From: Pseudomonadota bacterium
GTDB taxonomy: Bacteria > Pseudomonadota > Alphaproteobacteria > Rhizobiales > Aestuariivirgaceae
Assembly (NCBI GenBank): GCA_020161855.1
Contig: JAIUNJ010000006.1
Coordinates: forward strand, 1 to 64,000
DNA length: 64,000 nucleotides
Direction: 5' to 3'
Below the pieces are notes generated by a model, which had not been told where the DNA came from, made no database searches, and saw only the letters and a program-made list of their open reading frames with translations. Below are positions 30,895-40,491 of the stretch, in pieces. Position numbers and translations under genes: made by a program. Position 1 is the first letter of the stretch. The number at the start of each line of letters is the position of its first letter.

Positions 30895-31770
30895 CTAGCT
30901 CAGAAGGCCAAGAAGATATTTACCATACGCACTCTTTGACAAGGGCGCCGCGAGCTCTTGTAGGTGTTCGGCCGATATCCATTTTTGATGGAACGCGATC
31001 TCCTCGGGGCAAGCAACCATAAGTCCCTGGCGGTGCTGAAGCGTTGCCACAAAGCCCGAGGCTTCCAGAAGACTGTCATGCGTTCCGGTGTCAAGCCAGG
31101 CATGACCCCGTCCCAGCATCTCGACCTTCAATGCGCCAGCTTCAAGATACCTACGATTCACATCGGTAATTTCGAGTTCACCGCGGGCAGACGGCTTGAT
31201 GGTCGCCGCGATATCGCAGACGGACTCATCGTAGAAATAGAGCCCCGTAACAGCGTAATGGCTTTTGGGCTGCTTGGGCTTTTCCTCAATGCTGATGGCG
31301 CGCTGGTTTTTGTCAAATTCGACGACGCCGTAACGTTCCGGATCAAGCACGTGATAGGCGAACACCGTGGCGCCCGCCTTGGAGGCGTTGGCTGACCGAA
31401 GCTGCAAAGCCAGATCATGCCCATAAAAAATATTGTCACCCAGAATGAGCGCCGAAGGGCTCCCGCCCACAAAATCGCGACCAATGATAAAGGCCTGCGC
31501 CAACCCGTCTGGTGAAGGTTGGACGGCGTAGGAAATACTCATGCCCCATTGGCTGCCATCACCAAGCAGGTCGGCAAAGCGCGGTGTGTCCTGAGGCGTC
31601 GATATCAGCAGGATTTCCCGGATGCCGGAAAGCATCAGCGTGCTGAGCGGATAGTAAACCATCGGCTTGTCGTAAACCGGCAACAACTGTTTGGACACAG
31701 CACGGGTAACCGGATGAAGCCGCGTGCCGGAACCGCCAGCCAGAATGATGCCTTTGCGCGCTTGCGCCAT
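30895..31770 (-). CDS. rfbA: Glucose-1-phosphate thymidylyltransferase RfbA/RmlA
   Basis: RfbA joins dTTP and glucose 1-phosphate to dTDP-glucose, the first step to dTDP-rhamnose. The 291-residue product has the nucleotidyltransferase motif [14 protein letters not shown], then [32 protein letters not shown] and the metal/sugar block [20 protein letters not shown]. Met 31770 is chosen because it starts directly before this motif and has a GGGG-type upstream site. It is 20 bases from rfbD upstream. Confidence 0.97.
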   Translation of the reverse strand: MAQARKGIILAGGSGTRLHPVTRAVSKQLLPVYDKPMVYYPLSTLMLSGIREILLISTPQDTPRFADLLGDGSQWGMSISYAVQPSPDGLAQAFIIGRDFVGGSPSALILGDNIFYGHDLALQLRSANASKAGATVFAYHVLDPERYGVVEFDKNQRAISIEEKPKQPKSHYAVTGLYFYDESVCDIAATIKPSARGELEITDVNRRYLEAGALKVEMLGRGHAWLDTGTHDSLLEASGFVATLQHRQGLMVACPEEIAFHQKWISAEHLQELAAPLSKSAYGKYLLGLLS

Positions 31771-31790
31771 GTGCCTTCCCCCCAAGGACG

Positions 31791-32702
31791 CTAGGATACT
31801 GTAGAGCCACCGAGCAGCCGGTCAAGGACGTCATCCACCCCCTGCTGCCAAGGGGAAAGATCGCTCCGAAAGTTCCGCCGGAACTTGTCGGTCGCCATAC
31901 GAGAATTCAACGGCCGCTTGGCCGGCGCGTTGTACTGCGCGGTCGTCGTGCGGGTGACCGCATCGGGCTGCAGCCGTACAGGCAGGCTCGAACGTGAGGC
32001 CTTAGCCACGATATGCTGCGCGAGCGCATGCCAGGTCGTGCTGCCGCCAGGCACCAGATGATAGAGGCCAAATGGAAACTGCCGCCGATCAGTAGCCAGA
32101 GCCTCGACAAGCATGCGCACCATCTGCGCCAGAAAATCGGCCGATGTGGGCGCACCATGCTGGTCGTCAACTACGGCTATGGTGTCCCGCTCCTGCGATA
32201 ATCTGAGAATTGTCTTCACGAAATTGTTGCCGTGCGCACTGACGACCCAACTCGTGCGCAGAATGACGCAGTCGGCCCCGCTGGCTGAAAGTGCCCTCTC
32301 GCCGGCAAGCTTGCTGGCACCATAGACGCTCACGGGATTGGGCGCGTCCTCCTCCACATAGGCGCCATCTTTCCGGCCATCGAAAACATAGTCCGTCGAG
32401 AAATGAATGACAGCTGCCCCGAGCTTCTGTGCCTCCTCCCCGAGGACACCCGGCGCAACACCGTTGACGGCAAAGGCCTCGCCACGATTGCCTTCGGCCT
32501 TGTCCACGGCGGTATAGGCGGCTGGATTAATGATCACATCAGGCCTGAACTCCCGAATGACCGGCCGCAAACTTTCCGGCTGGGACAGATCAAAGTCAGA
32601 GCGATCAGGAGCCAGCACGGTCTCGCCCAGAAGCGGCAGCAGAGCATTCCCCACCTGCCCCCCCTTCCCCGTCAGAAGGATACGAAGCGGCTTAGTTGCC
32701 AT
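31791..32702 (-). CDS. rfbD: dTDP-4-dehydrorhamnose reductase RfbD/RmlD
   Basis: RfbD reduces dTDP-4-keto-rhamnose to dTDP-L-rhamnose with NAD(P)H. The 303-residue short-chain reductase has the nucleotide loop [31 protein letters not shown] and the catalytic YGASKLAGE. Its start overlaps the rfbB stop by 11 bases. The four rfb genes are compact and clearly one operon that feeds the RgpF-like genes further along. Confidence 0.97.
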   Translation of the reverse strand: MATKPLRILLTGKGGQVGNALLPLLGETVLAPDRSDFDLSQPESLRPVIREFRPDVIINPAAYTAVDKAEGNRGEAFAVNGVAPGVLGEEAQKLGAAVIHFSTDYVFDGRKDGAYVEEDAPNPVSVYGASKLAGERALSASGADCVILRTSWVVSAHGNNFVKTILRLSQERDTIAVVDDQHGAPTSADFLAQMVRMLVEALATDRRQFPFGLYHLVPGGSTTWHALAQHIVAKASRSSLPVRLQPDAVTRTTTAQYNAPAKRPLNSRMATDKFRRNFRSDLSPWQQGVDDVLDRLLGGSTVS

Positions 32703-33750
32703 ACTGGGCCTTCACCCAATCGCGATAGGCACCCGAAGTCACATTCTTCACCCAGCCCTGATTGGCCAGGAACCATTCAACGGTCTTCCTGAGGCCCGTT
32801 TCAAAGGTCTCCGAAGGACGCCAGCCCAGTTCGCGTTGGATCTTCGAGGTATCGACGGCATAGCGGCGGTCATGCCCGGGCCGGTCAGCAACGAACGTGA
32901 TCAAGTCAGAATAGGACTTGCCACCAGCACGCGGTTTCAAATCGTCGAGCGTTGCACATAGCAGGTTCACAACATCAATGTTCGCCCGCTCCGAAGAGCC
33001 ACCAATGTTGTAAGTTTCACCAACCTGGCCCTTTTCGAGAACCATGCGAATGCCGGAGCAATGATCCCGTACATAGAGCCAGTCCCGCACCTGCTGCCCG
33101 TCGCCATAGACAGGTAGCGGCTTGCCGGCGAGGGCATTGTGGATCATCAGGGGAATGAGCTTCTCGGGAAAATGATAAGGCCCATAGTTGTTCGAACAAT
33201 TGGTCGTAAGAACCGGAATGCCGTAGGTGTGATGATAGGCGCGCACAAGATGATCAGATGCCGCCTTGCTGGCCGAATAGGGACTATTGGGTGCATAGGC
33301 CGTATCTTCACGAAATGCGGGATCGTTCGGGCCTAGCGTACCATAAACCTCATCGGTCGAGACGTGCAGCAGGCGAAAGTTCTGCTTCTCCGCCGTACTC
33401 AGCTCACTGAAATAGGCTCTGACGCTTTCAAGCAGCCGGAATGTGCCCACGATATTGGTGGCGATAAACTCTCCGGGCCCATGAATGGAGCGGTCCACAT
33501 GGCTTTCCGCCGCAAAGCTGACGACAGCACGGGGGCGATGTTGACGCAGAAGGCTTGAAACAAGCTCGCTGTCGCCGATGTCACCGCGCGTGAACGTGTG
33601 GCGCTGATCGGATTTGAGGCTTTCAAGATTCTGGAGGTTTCCGGCGTAGGTCAGCTTGTCCAGATTGACCACAGGTTCGTCGCAGTGAGCCAGCCAATCC
33701 AGCACGAAATTGCTGCCGATGAAGCCCGCACCACCCGTAACAATGATCAT
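32692..33750 (-). CDS. rfbB: dTDP-glucose 4,6-dehydratase RfbB/RmlB
   Basis: RfbB converts dTDP-glucose to dTDP-4-keto-6-deoxyglucose. The 352-residue enzyme has [15 protein letters not shown] at the N-terminus, the catalytic [15 protein letters not shown] and [17 protein letters not shown] 33750 is chosen because the Rossmann motif starts three residues in and GGAGG precedes it; a longer in-frame reading lacks homology. It is the first gene of the rfbBDAC unit. The 144 bases upstream separate it from the divergent rlmB. Confidence 0.97.
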   Translation of the reverse strand: MIIVTGGAGFIGSNFVLDWLAHCDEPVVNLDKLTYAGNLQNLESLKSDQRHTFTRGDIGDSELVSSLLRQHRPRAVVSFAAESHVDRSIHGPGEFIATNIVGTFRLLESVRAYFSELSTAEKQNFRLLHVSTDEVYGTLGPNDPAFREDTAYAPNSPYSASKAASDHLVRAYHHTYGIPVLTTNCSNNYGPYHFPEKLIPLMIHNALAGKPLPVYGDGQQVRDWLYVRDHCSGIRMVLEKGQVGETYNIGGSSERANIDVVNLLCATLDDLKPRAGGKSYSDLITFVADRPGHDRRYAVDTSKIQRELGWRPSETFETGLRKTVEWFLANQGWVKNVTSGAYRDWVKAQYGN

Positions 33751-33894
33751 AGTCCCTCCAGCTTTGCGGCACTCCCCCTCCGCAGCGACGCAACCATATG
33801 GCGGGAAAGGCAATGGCTTTCAACGGCGAGATTGCCCCAAATTTTTAGCCAACTTTCCCGGTGTTAATACGGGCAAATGACGCTAAGAGGCCCC

Positions 33895-34722
33895 ATGTCG
33901 AAGAAACCAAGCCGGCCGCAGCAACCATTTCGGCGCCAGAGTGGCCCAAGGCCGCCGGCAAAGCCCCAACCGACGACCCTTGCCGGCGATCTGCCGCGCG
34001 AGATATCCCGCCTGCCCGATCCGGCCAATGACCTGATCTACGGCCTCCATGCGGTTGCGGCAGCGCTTGCCAATCCGGCCCGCAAACATATGCAGTTACT
34101 GGCCACCGAGAACGGTCTGAACCGGCTCAAGGAGGAGATCAGGGAGCTTTCCCTCGTTCCAAATCTCGTCCATCCGCGTGTGCTCGATCATGTGCTCACG
34201 GGCCAGCAGGCGGTCCACCAGGGCCTGCTAATCGAATGCAAACCCCTGAAACAGCCAAGGCTCGACGAGATTGCGCGTGATGGCCTGCTTGTGCTGCTCG
34301 ATCAGGTGACCGACCCGCACAATGTTGGCGCCATCCTGCGCTCCTGCGCGGCTTTCGGTGTGAGCGCCCTCGTAACAACGGCGCGCCACGCACCGCACGA
34401 GACCGGCGTCTTCTTCAAGGCGGCATCAGGTGCCTATGAATTGGTGCCCGTCAGCCGCGTCACAAATCTGGCTGCAGCCATGGAAGAGCTGAAGGGTTAC
34501 GGCTTCACGCTCGTCGGCCTCGACAGCGAGGCCGAAGGCGACCTGCGGGATGCCCCCAGAACACGGCCTCTGGCGCTTGTGCTGGGAGCCGAGGGCAAGG
34601 GCCTGCGGGAAAAGACGCGCGCAACCTGTGACCAGGTGGTCCGACTCGACATGCCAGGCACGATCAAAAGCCTTAATGTCTCCGTTGCCGCAGCAGTTTC
34701 ACTATATGCCATAACACATTAA
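33895..34722 (+). CDS. rlmB: TrmH/RlmB-family 23S rRNA (or tRNA) 2'-O-methyltransferase
   Basis: A SPOUT methyltransferase of 275 residues. After a basic Pro-rich leader (about 35 residues) comes the L30e-like substrate-binding domain with IYGLHAVAAALANPARK, then the knotted catalytic domain: LLDQVTDPHNVGAILRSC, LALVLGAEGKGLR and the C-terminal MPGTIKSLNVSVAAAVSLY. This fits RlmB (Gm2251) best, although the family also has tRNA enzymes. ATG 33895 has AGAGG just upstream; a start six codons earlier is possible. It borders the polysaccharide block on its right side. Confidence 0.9.
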   Translation: MSKKPSRPQQPFRRQSGPRPPAKPQPTTLAGDLPREISRLPDPANDLIYGLHAVAAALANPARKHMQLLATENGLNRLKEEIRELSLVPNLVHPRVLDHVLTGQQAVHQGLLIECKPLKQPRLDEIARDGLLVLLDQVTDPHNVGAILRSCAAFGVSALVTTARHAPHETGVFFKAASGAYELVPVSRVTNLAAAMEELKGYGFTLVGLDSEAEGDLRDAPRTRPLALVLGAEGKGLREKTRATCDQVVRLDMPGTIKSLNVSVAAAVSLYAITH

Positions 34723-34737
34723 AATATCTATATTTTA
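34720..34737. repeat. A/T-only inverted repeat at the end of rlmB
   Basis: TAAAATAT and ATATTTTA are perfect complements around a CT centre and include the rlmB stop codon. The stretch is almost pure A/T in GC-rich surroundings. It lacks a GC stem, so it is not a classic intrinsic terminator. Beyond it, up to tRNA-Thr, I see no gene. Confidence 0.4.
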
Positions 34738-34861
34738 TACCTCTCAAATTCCTTCTCGCAGGCTTTCGGGCCGTGCCCACTCCAATCGCGTGACGCGAGG
34801 CATTGCAGGATCGCCGGGAGTTCGACTAAAGAGTGCGCGGCTGTAGTGCGCCTCGCAGATT

Positions 34862-34936
34862 GCCGGATTAGCTCAGCGGTAGAGCAGCGGTTTTGTAAAC
34901 CGAAGGTCGGGGGTTCAATCCCCTCATCCGGCACCA
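34862..34936 (+). tRNA. tRNA-Thr (anticodon TGT)
   Basis: A complete cloverleaf with encoded CCA: acceptor stem GCCGGAT with ATCCGGC, D-arm GCTC...GAGC, anticodon loop TTTGTAA giving TGT (Thr, ACA/ACG codons) and T-loop GGTTCAATCCC. It closes the right side of the polysaccharide region together with rlmB. Confidence 0.96.
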
Positions 34937-35008
34937 TATGCCTTGCAATTTCATGTGCTTGAATGTCTTCTGCGGCGAGTTCCAGGATCCCAGGAAAGCC
35001 GCCCGCTC

Positions 35009-36337
35009 ATGAAGTTTCGTCGTCGCCTCGCAGCCGTTGTCTTGGCAGCTGCCACTTTGTTTCTGTTCAGCTTTTCTGGCCCGCCGGCTGCGGCGGCGAC
35101 AGTTGCAGACTGTGAAAGCCAGAATGGTCGGCAGAGCGTCGAGGCTTGCACCAGTCTTCTGGCGAATAAGAAGCTCAACAAAGCCGCCCGCGCCAGCCTG
35201 CTGCTCCTCCGCGGCCTGAGCCATTTCAGGGTTGGCAATTTCGAAGAGGGACAGGCTGACCTGAAAGAAGCCACGCGCCTCGCCGGTGAGAAATCCCAGA
35301 TCGGCAGCACCGCCGCGATGAACGCAAGCATTCACGACCCAAAGACGGCGGAGGGGAATTACTGGCTCGCGCTGGCAGCCACCCAACCGGAAAACGGGCG
35401 GGACATGAGCTTCTTCCTGGACAGAGCCATTGCGCTGGATCCCGAACATGGGCTGAGCCGCGGGCAGCGCGGCTACATGCGTTTTAAGTCGGGAGATATC
35501 GAAGGGGCCGTGAAGGATCTGGAGATTGCCATGGCCCACTATCCGAAGAAGGACTACCTGCAGGAAGAGCGCAAGCTGCTTGAGGAAATCCTGATCAAGG
35601 CCCGGGAAGACCTCCGCAAGAGCAGGTCTGCACCGAGTGCCGAGGCTCTGGCCAAGGCGGTCGATGAAGCCAGGCAGTTGGAGCCTCGCAAGCTCTGCTT
35701 GCGGGCACTGAACAGCGTCAAGAATGATTTTGAACGCGACCCGAACTTCAAGATATTCGTGGATGAAGCTGGCCACCGGGCGCTGACGGCACGCAACTGC
35801 ATAGACATTGTGGCCCAGCCGGAAACACCCGCCATCGACATCAAGCGGGTGGCGCAGGCCTTCGTACAGGCAGTAGATGCCTTTTCGAGAGAGAACCCGC
35901 AGGCCAACCTCGATCTCACGATTGTCCGCGCAACCGTTGCGCTGAATGCAGCAATCGAGGCCGGCGATCAAACGGCCATGCAGCAGCATACTGCAACCCT
36001 GTTGCAACTGAGCCAAGGCAACGCCGCGCTCGCAGCGCGCCTTCGCACCGAGCAGGAAAAGTTGGCAGAACAGACCAAGGCTGACGCTGACAAGACGCTC
36101 GACCAGGCGCGGATGCTTGCAGAGTTTCTGAGGGATTTCGCCACGGATAACATGCTCGACAAAAGAGCCCAGAACGCCCTCGATCTGGCGGACAAGCTTT
36201 CGGGACCAGCAGGCCCTGAACTGTTCAAGGCAAGTGAAGAAAGTGCCACAAACCTTGCAGCGCTGGACCTCGCCGCCAGCTACAGCGCATTCAAGACTGC
36301 CACATGCATCACTGCAAAGCGTCCAGGCTGTGACTGA
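35009..36337 (+). CDS. Exported TPR-like protein of unknown function
   Basis: The 442-residue product has a signal peptide (MKFRRRLAAVVLAAATLFLF, then an Ala-rich cleavage region) and at least three TPR-like helical pairs in the first half, such as SLLLLRGLSHFRVGNFEEGQ and HGLSRGQRGYMRFKSGDIEG. The second half is helical and charged, with a possible coiled coil around residues 330-400. ATG 35009 is chosen as the start of the signal peptide; the frame is open further upstream into tRNA-Thr. I do not recognise a specific family; it probably acts in the periplasm as a protein-binding scaffold. Confidence 0.75.
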   Translation: MKFRRRLAAVVLAAATLFLFSFSGPPAAAATVADCESQNGRQSVEACTSLLANKKLNKAARASLLLLRGLSHFRVGNFEEGQADLKEATRLAGEKSQIGSTAAMNASIHDPKTAEGNYWLALAATQPENGRDMSFFLDRAIALDPEHGLSRGQRGYMRFKSGDIEGAVKDLEIAMAHYPKKDYLQEERKLLEEILIKAREDLRKSRSAPSAEALAKAVDEARQLEPRKLCLRALNSVKNDFERDPNFKIFVDEAGHRALTARNCIDIVAQPETPAIDIKRVAQAFVQAVDAFSRENPQANLDLTIVRATVALNAAIEAGDQTAMQQHTATLLQLSQGNAALAARLRTEQEKLAEQTKADADKTLDQARMLAEFLRDFATDNMLDKRAQNALDLADKLSGPAGPELFKASEESATNLAALDLAASYSAFKTATCITAKRPGCD

Positions 36338-36379
36338 CGCCTCTTTGCGGGGCCAACTTCCACCAAGGGAAACAAGACA

Positions 36380-36799
36380 ATGTCGACCGTCAAATTGCTG
36401 AGCGACGCCGAGAAAGATCCGCGTGTAAAGGCCGTCTTTGACGATATCCGGGCCACGCGGAAATCCGACTTCATCAACAATTTCTGGCTCTATCTCGCCT
36501 TCGATCCCGCCCTGCTCAAGGAAACCTGGGAAGGTGTGAAATCAGTGATGGCACAGCCATCGGCACTTGATCCCCTGACCAAGGAGCTGATCTACATCGC
36601 CGTCTCGATCACCAACTCCTGCCGCTATTGCGTCCACTCGCACACTGCGGCGGCCAGGGCCAAGGGCATGACAGACGAGATCTACGCCGATCTGCTGCGC
36701 GTGGTTGCCACAGCCGGGCGCACCAACCAATTGCTCAACGGCCTTCAGGTTCCCGTTGATGCCGTCTTCGACATGGAAGCACAGAAACCAGACGCCTGA
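36380..36799 (+). CDS. Carboxymuconolactone decarboxylase/AhpD-like protein
   Basis: A 139-residue all-helical protein with the AhpD-type redox motif CRYCVHSHTAAA (CxxC followed by His after three residues) after KELIYIAVSITNS. This is typical of alkylhydroperoxidase-like carboxymuconolactone decarboxylase family members rather than true decarboxylases. It may take part in peroxide or thiol chemistry. GGGAAAC precedes the ATG. It is 42 bases after the TPR gene and converges with surE. Confidence 0.87.
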   Translation: MSTVKLLSDAEKDPRVKAVFDDIRATRKSDFINNFWLYLAFDPALLKETWEGVKSVMAQPSALDPLTKELIYIAVSITNSCRYCVHSHTAAARAKGMTDEIYADLLRVVATAGRTNQLLNGLQVPVDAVFDMEAQKPDA

Positions 36800-36819
36800 G
36801 CACGCCCCTGCCCGTTCGG

Positions 36820-37578
36820 CTAGGACGCGAAGACTCCCCGCAGGGCTTCCATGGCGTCGATCTGCGTCAGGTTCATGTGCAGCGGTGTCACTGAGATGCG
36901 CTTCTGGAAGACCGCGGCGAGATCGGTGCCGGCCGGCGGATTGCCCCGCTCGCGCGCAAAGCCGAGCCAATAATAGTTGCGGTCGCGTGCGTCGATCCGT
37001 TCGTCCACGAGCAGGAAGTTCTGGTCACGCTTGCCCTGCCGCGTCACCTCGATGCCCGCCAGTTCGTCCGGGCGGCAATCCGGAAAATTCACGTTGACCA
37101 GCACGCCCGGCCCGAATGGCAGAGTCAGCAGCTTCTTCACAACGCCCTCGCCATAGGCCCTGGCGACGGCAAAACTCTCGCCATTCTCATAGATGCCAGA
37201 AACCTGCGAAAGAGCGATCGACTTGAGGCCGAGCGCCGTTCCTTCCATCGCAGCCGCGATCGTGCCCGAATAGGTCACGTCATCTGCAATGTTCTGGCCA
37301 CGGTTCACGCCTGACAGAACAAGATCCGGCATTTCCGGCAGGATCTTCCGAACCGCCATCACGACGCAATCCGTCGGCGTTCCCGTCACCTCAAAGCGGC
37401 GTTCTCCCAGCTTCTGGTAGCGGATCGGGTTGGAAAGCGTCAGCGAATGCCCCGCCCCCGAGCGCTCCTCATCCGGCGCAACAACCCAGACATCATCGCT
37501 GATGGCGTGGGCGATCTCCTCAAGCACCGTCAGGCCCGGTCCATGGATACCGTCATCATTGGTCACAAGAATACGCAT
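36820..37578 (-). CDS. surE: 5'/3'-nucleotidase SurE
   Basis: SurE hydrolyses nucleoside 5'- and 3'-monophosphates and helps stationary-phase survival. The 252-residue product begins with the metal-binding [16 protein letters not shown] and includes SGVNRGQNIADDVTYSGTI and NFPDC. The start overlaps the serS stop by one base. It is the last gene of the tatA-tatB-tatC-serS-surE unit, a common order in alphaproteobacteria. Confidence 0.97.
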   Translation of the reverse strand: MRILVTNDDGIHGPGLTVLEEIAHAISDDVWVVAPDEERSGAGHSLTLSNPIRYQKLGERRFEVTGTPTDCVVMAVRKILPEMPDLVLSGVNRGQNIADDVTYSGTIAAAMEGTALGLKSIALSQVSGIYENGESFAVARAYGEGVVKKLLTLPFGPGVLVNVNFPDCRPDELAGIEVTRQGKRDQNFLLVDERIDARDRNYYWLGFARERGNPPAGTDLAAVFQKRISVTPLHMNLTQIDAMEALRGVFAS

Positions 37579-38855
37579 CAGGCAGAAATCCTCTCTTCAC
37601 CCATCATGTAAGGCCGCAAGGCCTCGGGAATGGTCACTGTTCCATCGGCGTTCTGGTAGTTTTCCAGAATGGCAACGAGAGTCCGGCCAACCGCCAGCCC
37701 CGAGCCATTGAGTGTATGCACGAAGCGTGTGCCCTTGCCATCGGCCGGCTTGTAGCGGGCCTCCATGCGCCGGGCCTGGAAGTCGCCGCACACAGAACAC
37801 GATGAAATCTCGCGGAAGGCATTTTGCCCCGGCAACCAGACCTCAAGATCATAGGTCATGCGGCTGCCGAAGCCCATGTCACCCGTGCACAGGCGCACGA
37901 TACGATAGTGAAGACCGAGGGCCTGCAGCACGCTTTCGGCACAGGCCGTCATCCGTTCCAGTTCATCGCGCGATTGCTCCGGCGCCGTGATCGAGACAAG
38001 CTCGACCTTCGAGAACTGGTGCTGACGGATCATGCCGCGCGTGTCACGGCCGGCAGCACCTGCTTCCGCCCGGAAGCACGGCGTATAGGCCGTCAGCCGC
38101 ATCGGCAGCTGGGCCTCATCAACGACGGTCTCGCGCACCGTGTTGGTGAGCGAGACTTCAGCCGTCGGGATCAGCCAGCGCCCGTCTGTCGTGCGGAACT
38201 GGTCGTCAGCAAACTTTGGAAGCTGTGCTGTTCCAAACATCGTCTTGTCAGACACCAGCATGGGCACATAGCACTCGGTATAGCCATTCTTGCCCGTGTG
38301 CAGATCGAGCATGAGGTTGGCGATGGCCCGCTCCATACGCGCCAGCTGACGCTTCATCACGACGAAGCGTGCACCCGCCATGCGAGCCGCCGTTTCAAAA
38401 TCCATCTGGCCCAGGCGTTCGCCAATCTCGAAATGCTGCCGTGGCTCGAACTTGAAAGTGGGCTTGGTGCCCCAGCGGCGCACCTCCACATTGTCATGTT
38501 CATCCTTGCCGTCAGGCACTTCATCCAGCGGCAGGTTGGGAATGACCGAGAGCTGATCCGTGAGCTTCTGCGTCAGTTGCCGCTCCTGCTCCTCGCCGCC
38601 GGCGATCACATCCTTGAGGCTCGCCACCTCGGCCTTGAGCGCCTCGGCCTTCGCCTTGTCACCACCCTTCATGGCTTCGCCCACCTGCTTCGACAGGTCG
38701 TTGCGGCGGCTTTGCGCATCCTGCAGCCTTTGCAGCAGGTCGCGCCGCTCCTGATCGGTGGCCAGCAGGGCCGTCGAATGCGCAGGCAGACCCCGGCGCG
38801 CCAGAGCGGCGTCAAATCCTGCAGGATTGTCGCGGATCAACTTGATGTCGTGCAT
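37578..38855 (-). CDS. serS: Seryl-tRNA synthetase SerS
   Basis: SerS charges tRNA-Ser (and tRNA-Sec). The 425-residue class II synthetase has the N-terminal helical arm that grips the long variable arm of tRNA-Ser (about residues 30-100), motif 2 [20 protein letters not shown] and motif 3 near [14 protein letters not shown]. The length is normal. It sits between tatC and surE, with 64 bases to tatC. Confidence 0.98.
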   Translation of the reverse strand: MHDIKLIRDNPAGFDAALARRGLPAHSTALLATDQERRDLLQRLQDAQSRRNDLSKQVGEAMKGGDKAKAEALKAEVASLKDVIAGGEEQERQLTQKLTDQLSVIPNLPLDEVPDGKDEHDNVEVRRWGTKPTFKFEPRQHFEIGERLGQMDFETAARMAGARFVVMKRQLARMERAIANLMLDLHTGKNGYTECYVPMLVSDKTMFGTAQLPKFADDQFRTTDGRWLIPTAEVSLTNTVRETVVDEAQLPMRLTAYTPCFRAEAGAAGRDTRGMIRQHQFSKVELVSITAPEQSRDELERMTACAESVLQALGLHYRIVRLCTGDMGFGSRMTYDLEVWLPGQNAFREISSCSVCGDFQARRMEARYKPADGKGTRFVHTLNGSGLAVGRTLVAILENYQNADGTVTIPEALRPYMMGEERISA

Positions 38856-38919
38856 GGGAATCGGCCGTCAACGTTCGGGGTTCAAATCGGGCTCTCTATA
38901 GGCAAGCCCGCCTCCCGGC

Positions 38920-39750
38920 TCAAACAGCTTTTGTGACGCTCGTACTATCGGATTCCTTGGCCTCTTCGGCCTCCTTGGCCAGCCGGTCCTTCTCGCGGCG
39001 CTTCTCAAGGATACCGACGGAAATGACCGACAGTTCGTAAAGCAGCGCCAAAGGCACCGCCATGGAGAGCATGGAGATCGGATCAGGTGGCGTAATCAGG
39101 GCTGCAATGCCGGTCACGCCAACGATGGCGAAGCGCCTGCCATGGCGGAGCTGGGCTGAACTCACCACGCCGATATGGCCAAGAAGCGTGAGCACAACGG
39201 GCAACTGGAAGGCCAGCCCGAAGGCGAGGATCAGCATCATCACGAAGTCGAGATAGGCTTCGACGTCGGGCATGAGTTCGACGATGTTCTTGTCGCCGAG
39301 GGAACCAACACCTGCCGCGAGATTGTAGAAGAAGTGGATCGCAACGGGGAGCAGGAAGAAGTAGACGAGGCAGGCACCCGCCACGAAGAAAATAGGTGTA
39401 GCAAAGAGATAGGGCGCAAGCGCCTGGCGTTCATGCTTGTAGAGCCCGGGCGCCATGAAACGATAGACCTGCACCGCGATCAGCGGGAAGGCGATGAACA
39501 TGCCGCCAAACATGGCGATCTTCAGTTTGACGATGAAGAAGCCGAGAAGCTTCGTCGAAATCAGGCCGACATCCTTGCCCGTTCCCCAGACGAAGGGCTT
39601 GATCAGGATGTGGAAGATGTCTGTCGAGAAATAGAAGCTGACGATGAAGGCGAGAAAGAAGCCCAGAACACACTTGATGAGCCGGGAGCGCAGCTCCAGC
39701 AGGTGCTCCATCAAGGGGGCTTCGCTGTTGTCGATATCCTGCTGTGTCAT
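38920..39750 (-). CDS. tatC: Sec-independent protein translocase subunit TatC
   Basis: TatC is the twin-arginine signal receptor in the inner membrane. The 276-residue protein begins with the conserved cytoplasmic MEHLLELRSRLIKC stretch and has six transmembrane helices, with RFMAPGLYKHERQAL in the first periplasmic part and the hydrophilic charged C-terminal tail (KRREKDRLAKEAEE). It overlaps the tatB stop by four bases. The Tat system exports folded cofactor-containing proteins. Confidence 0.97.
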   Translation of the reverse strand: MTQQDIDNSEAPLMEHLLELRSRLIKCVLGFFLAFIVSFYFSTDIFHILIKPFVWGTGKDVGLISTKLLGFFIVKLKIAMFGGMFIAFPLIAVQVYRFMAPGLYKHERQALAPYLFATPIFFVAGACLVYFFLLPVAIHFFYNLAAGVGSLGDKNIVELMPDVEAYLDFVMMLILAFGLAFQLPVVLTLLGHIGVVSSAQLRHGRRFAIVGVTGIAALITPPDPISMLSMAVPLALLYELSVISVGILEKRREKDRLAKEAEEAKESDSTSVTKAV

Positions 39751-40127
39751 GAAGTTGACGACGGGCCGGCCGTCACTCCTGCCACCTTGGTTTCGCCGGC
39801 GGGGGCCTGGTCGCCAAAATAGTCGTCAAAGGCCTTGGCACCCTGCGCCTTGGCGGACTCATCCAGAGGCGAAATCACGTTAGGCGCCGACATCACCGAC
39901 TTGAACTGGTTCTTGGTGCTGTCGAGATCCTTCTTGAGATCCGAAACACCTGTTTCCTTCATGGCGGCGTCGACGTGGCCCTGGAATTCGGAGGCCATCT
40001 TCCGGGCCTTGGACATGAACTGGCCAAAGGCACGCAAGACCTTGGGCAGGTCCTTCGGCCCGATCACGATAACCGCGATGACGGCCAGAACAAAAAGTTC
40101 GGAATAGCCTACGCCGAATTCAAACAT
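39747..40127 (-). CDS. tatB: Sec-independent protein translocase subunit TatB
   Basis: TatB joins TatC to form the receptor complex. The 126-residue protein has the N-terminal transmembrane helix (GYSELFVLAVIAVIVIGPKD) and the FGPxDLP-like hinge as IGPKDLPKVLRAFG, followed by an amphipathic helix and an acidic, Ala/Pro-rich tail. It starts 33 bases downstream of tatA and overlaps tatC by four bases. Confidence 0.95.
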   Translation of the reverse strand: MFEFGVGYSELFVLAVIAVIVIGPKDLPKVLRAFGQFMSKARKMASEFQGHVDAAMKETGVSDLKKDLDSTKNQFKSVMSAPNVISPLDESAKAQGAKAFDDYFGDQAPAGETKVAGVTAGPSSTS

Positions 40128-40160
40128 GGATGCATGCCCGCATCATCGCGGGCCCGCCTA

Positions 40161-40391
40161 TCAGCTTTTGGCTTTGTCAGCGGCCACCTTGGCCGCATCG
40201 CCCGCCTGCTCACCGATCGTCTTCACCTCGGCGGCGGCACTGTCGCTGGTGTCGTCAGTAAGCCCCTTCTTGAAGCTCTTGATGCCCTTGGCCACATCAC
40301 CCATCACGTCAGAAATCTTGCCCTTGCCGCCAAACAGGACGAGCACAACGACAAGCAGGATGACCCAATGCCACCACGAACCGAAACCCAT
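40161..40391 (-). CDS. tatA: Sec-independent protein translocase subunit TatA
   Basis: TatA forms the variable pore-like assembly of the Tat system. The 76-residue protein has one N-terminal transmembrane helix ([18 protein letters not shown], with the FGxxK hinge) and an amphipathic helix ([16 protein letters not shown]). It is the first gene of the tatABC-serS-surE unit. About 100 bases separate it from the ABC ATPase gene upstream, enough for its own promoter, though I see no clear -35/-10 pair. Confidence 0.96.
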   Translation of the reverse strand: MGFGSWWHWVILLVVVLVLFGGKGKISDVMGDVAKGIKSFKKGLTDDTSDSAAAEVKTIGEQAGDAAKVAADKAKS

Positions 40392-40491
40392 GACAAAACT
40401 CCCTCGTCAAGACCGGACCATGATACCGTCCGGCGTGTTGGTTTGACTATTGCAGAATCCCACCCGCGCTGCAATGCGCGAGGCACGGGCG

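Noticed and set aside
34720-34737. Possible rlmB terminator
   Set aside because: The palindrome is A/T only with no GC stem, so I list it only as an inverted repeat.
34728-34937. Minus-strand frame reading GIEPPTFGLQNRCSTAEL
   Set aside because: Antisense translation of tRNA-Thr, a common mis-annotation.
34868-36016. Long minus-strand open frame opposite the exported TPR gene, ending in RGLNPRPSVYKTAALPLS
   Set aside because: It is the antisense of a real signal-peptide protein and its end is antisense to tRNA-Thr, a well-known false translation.
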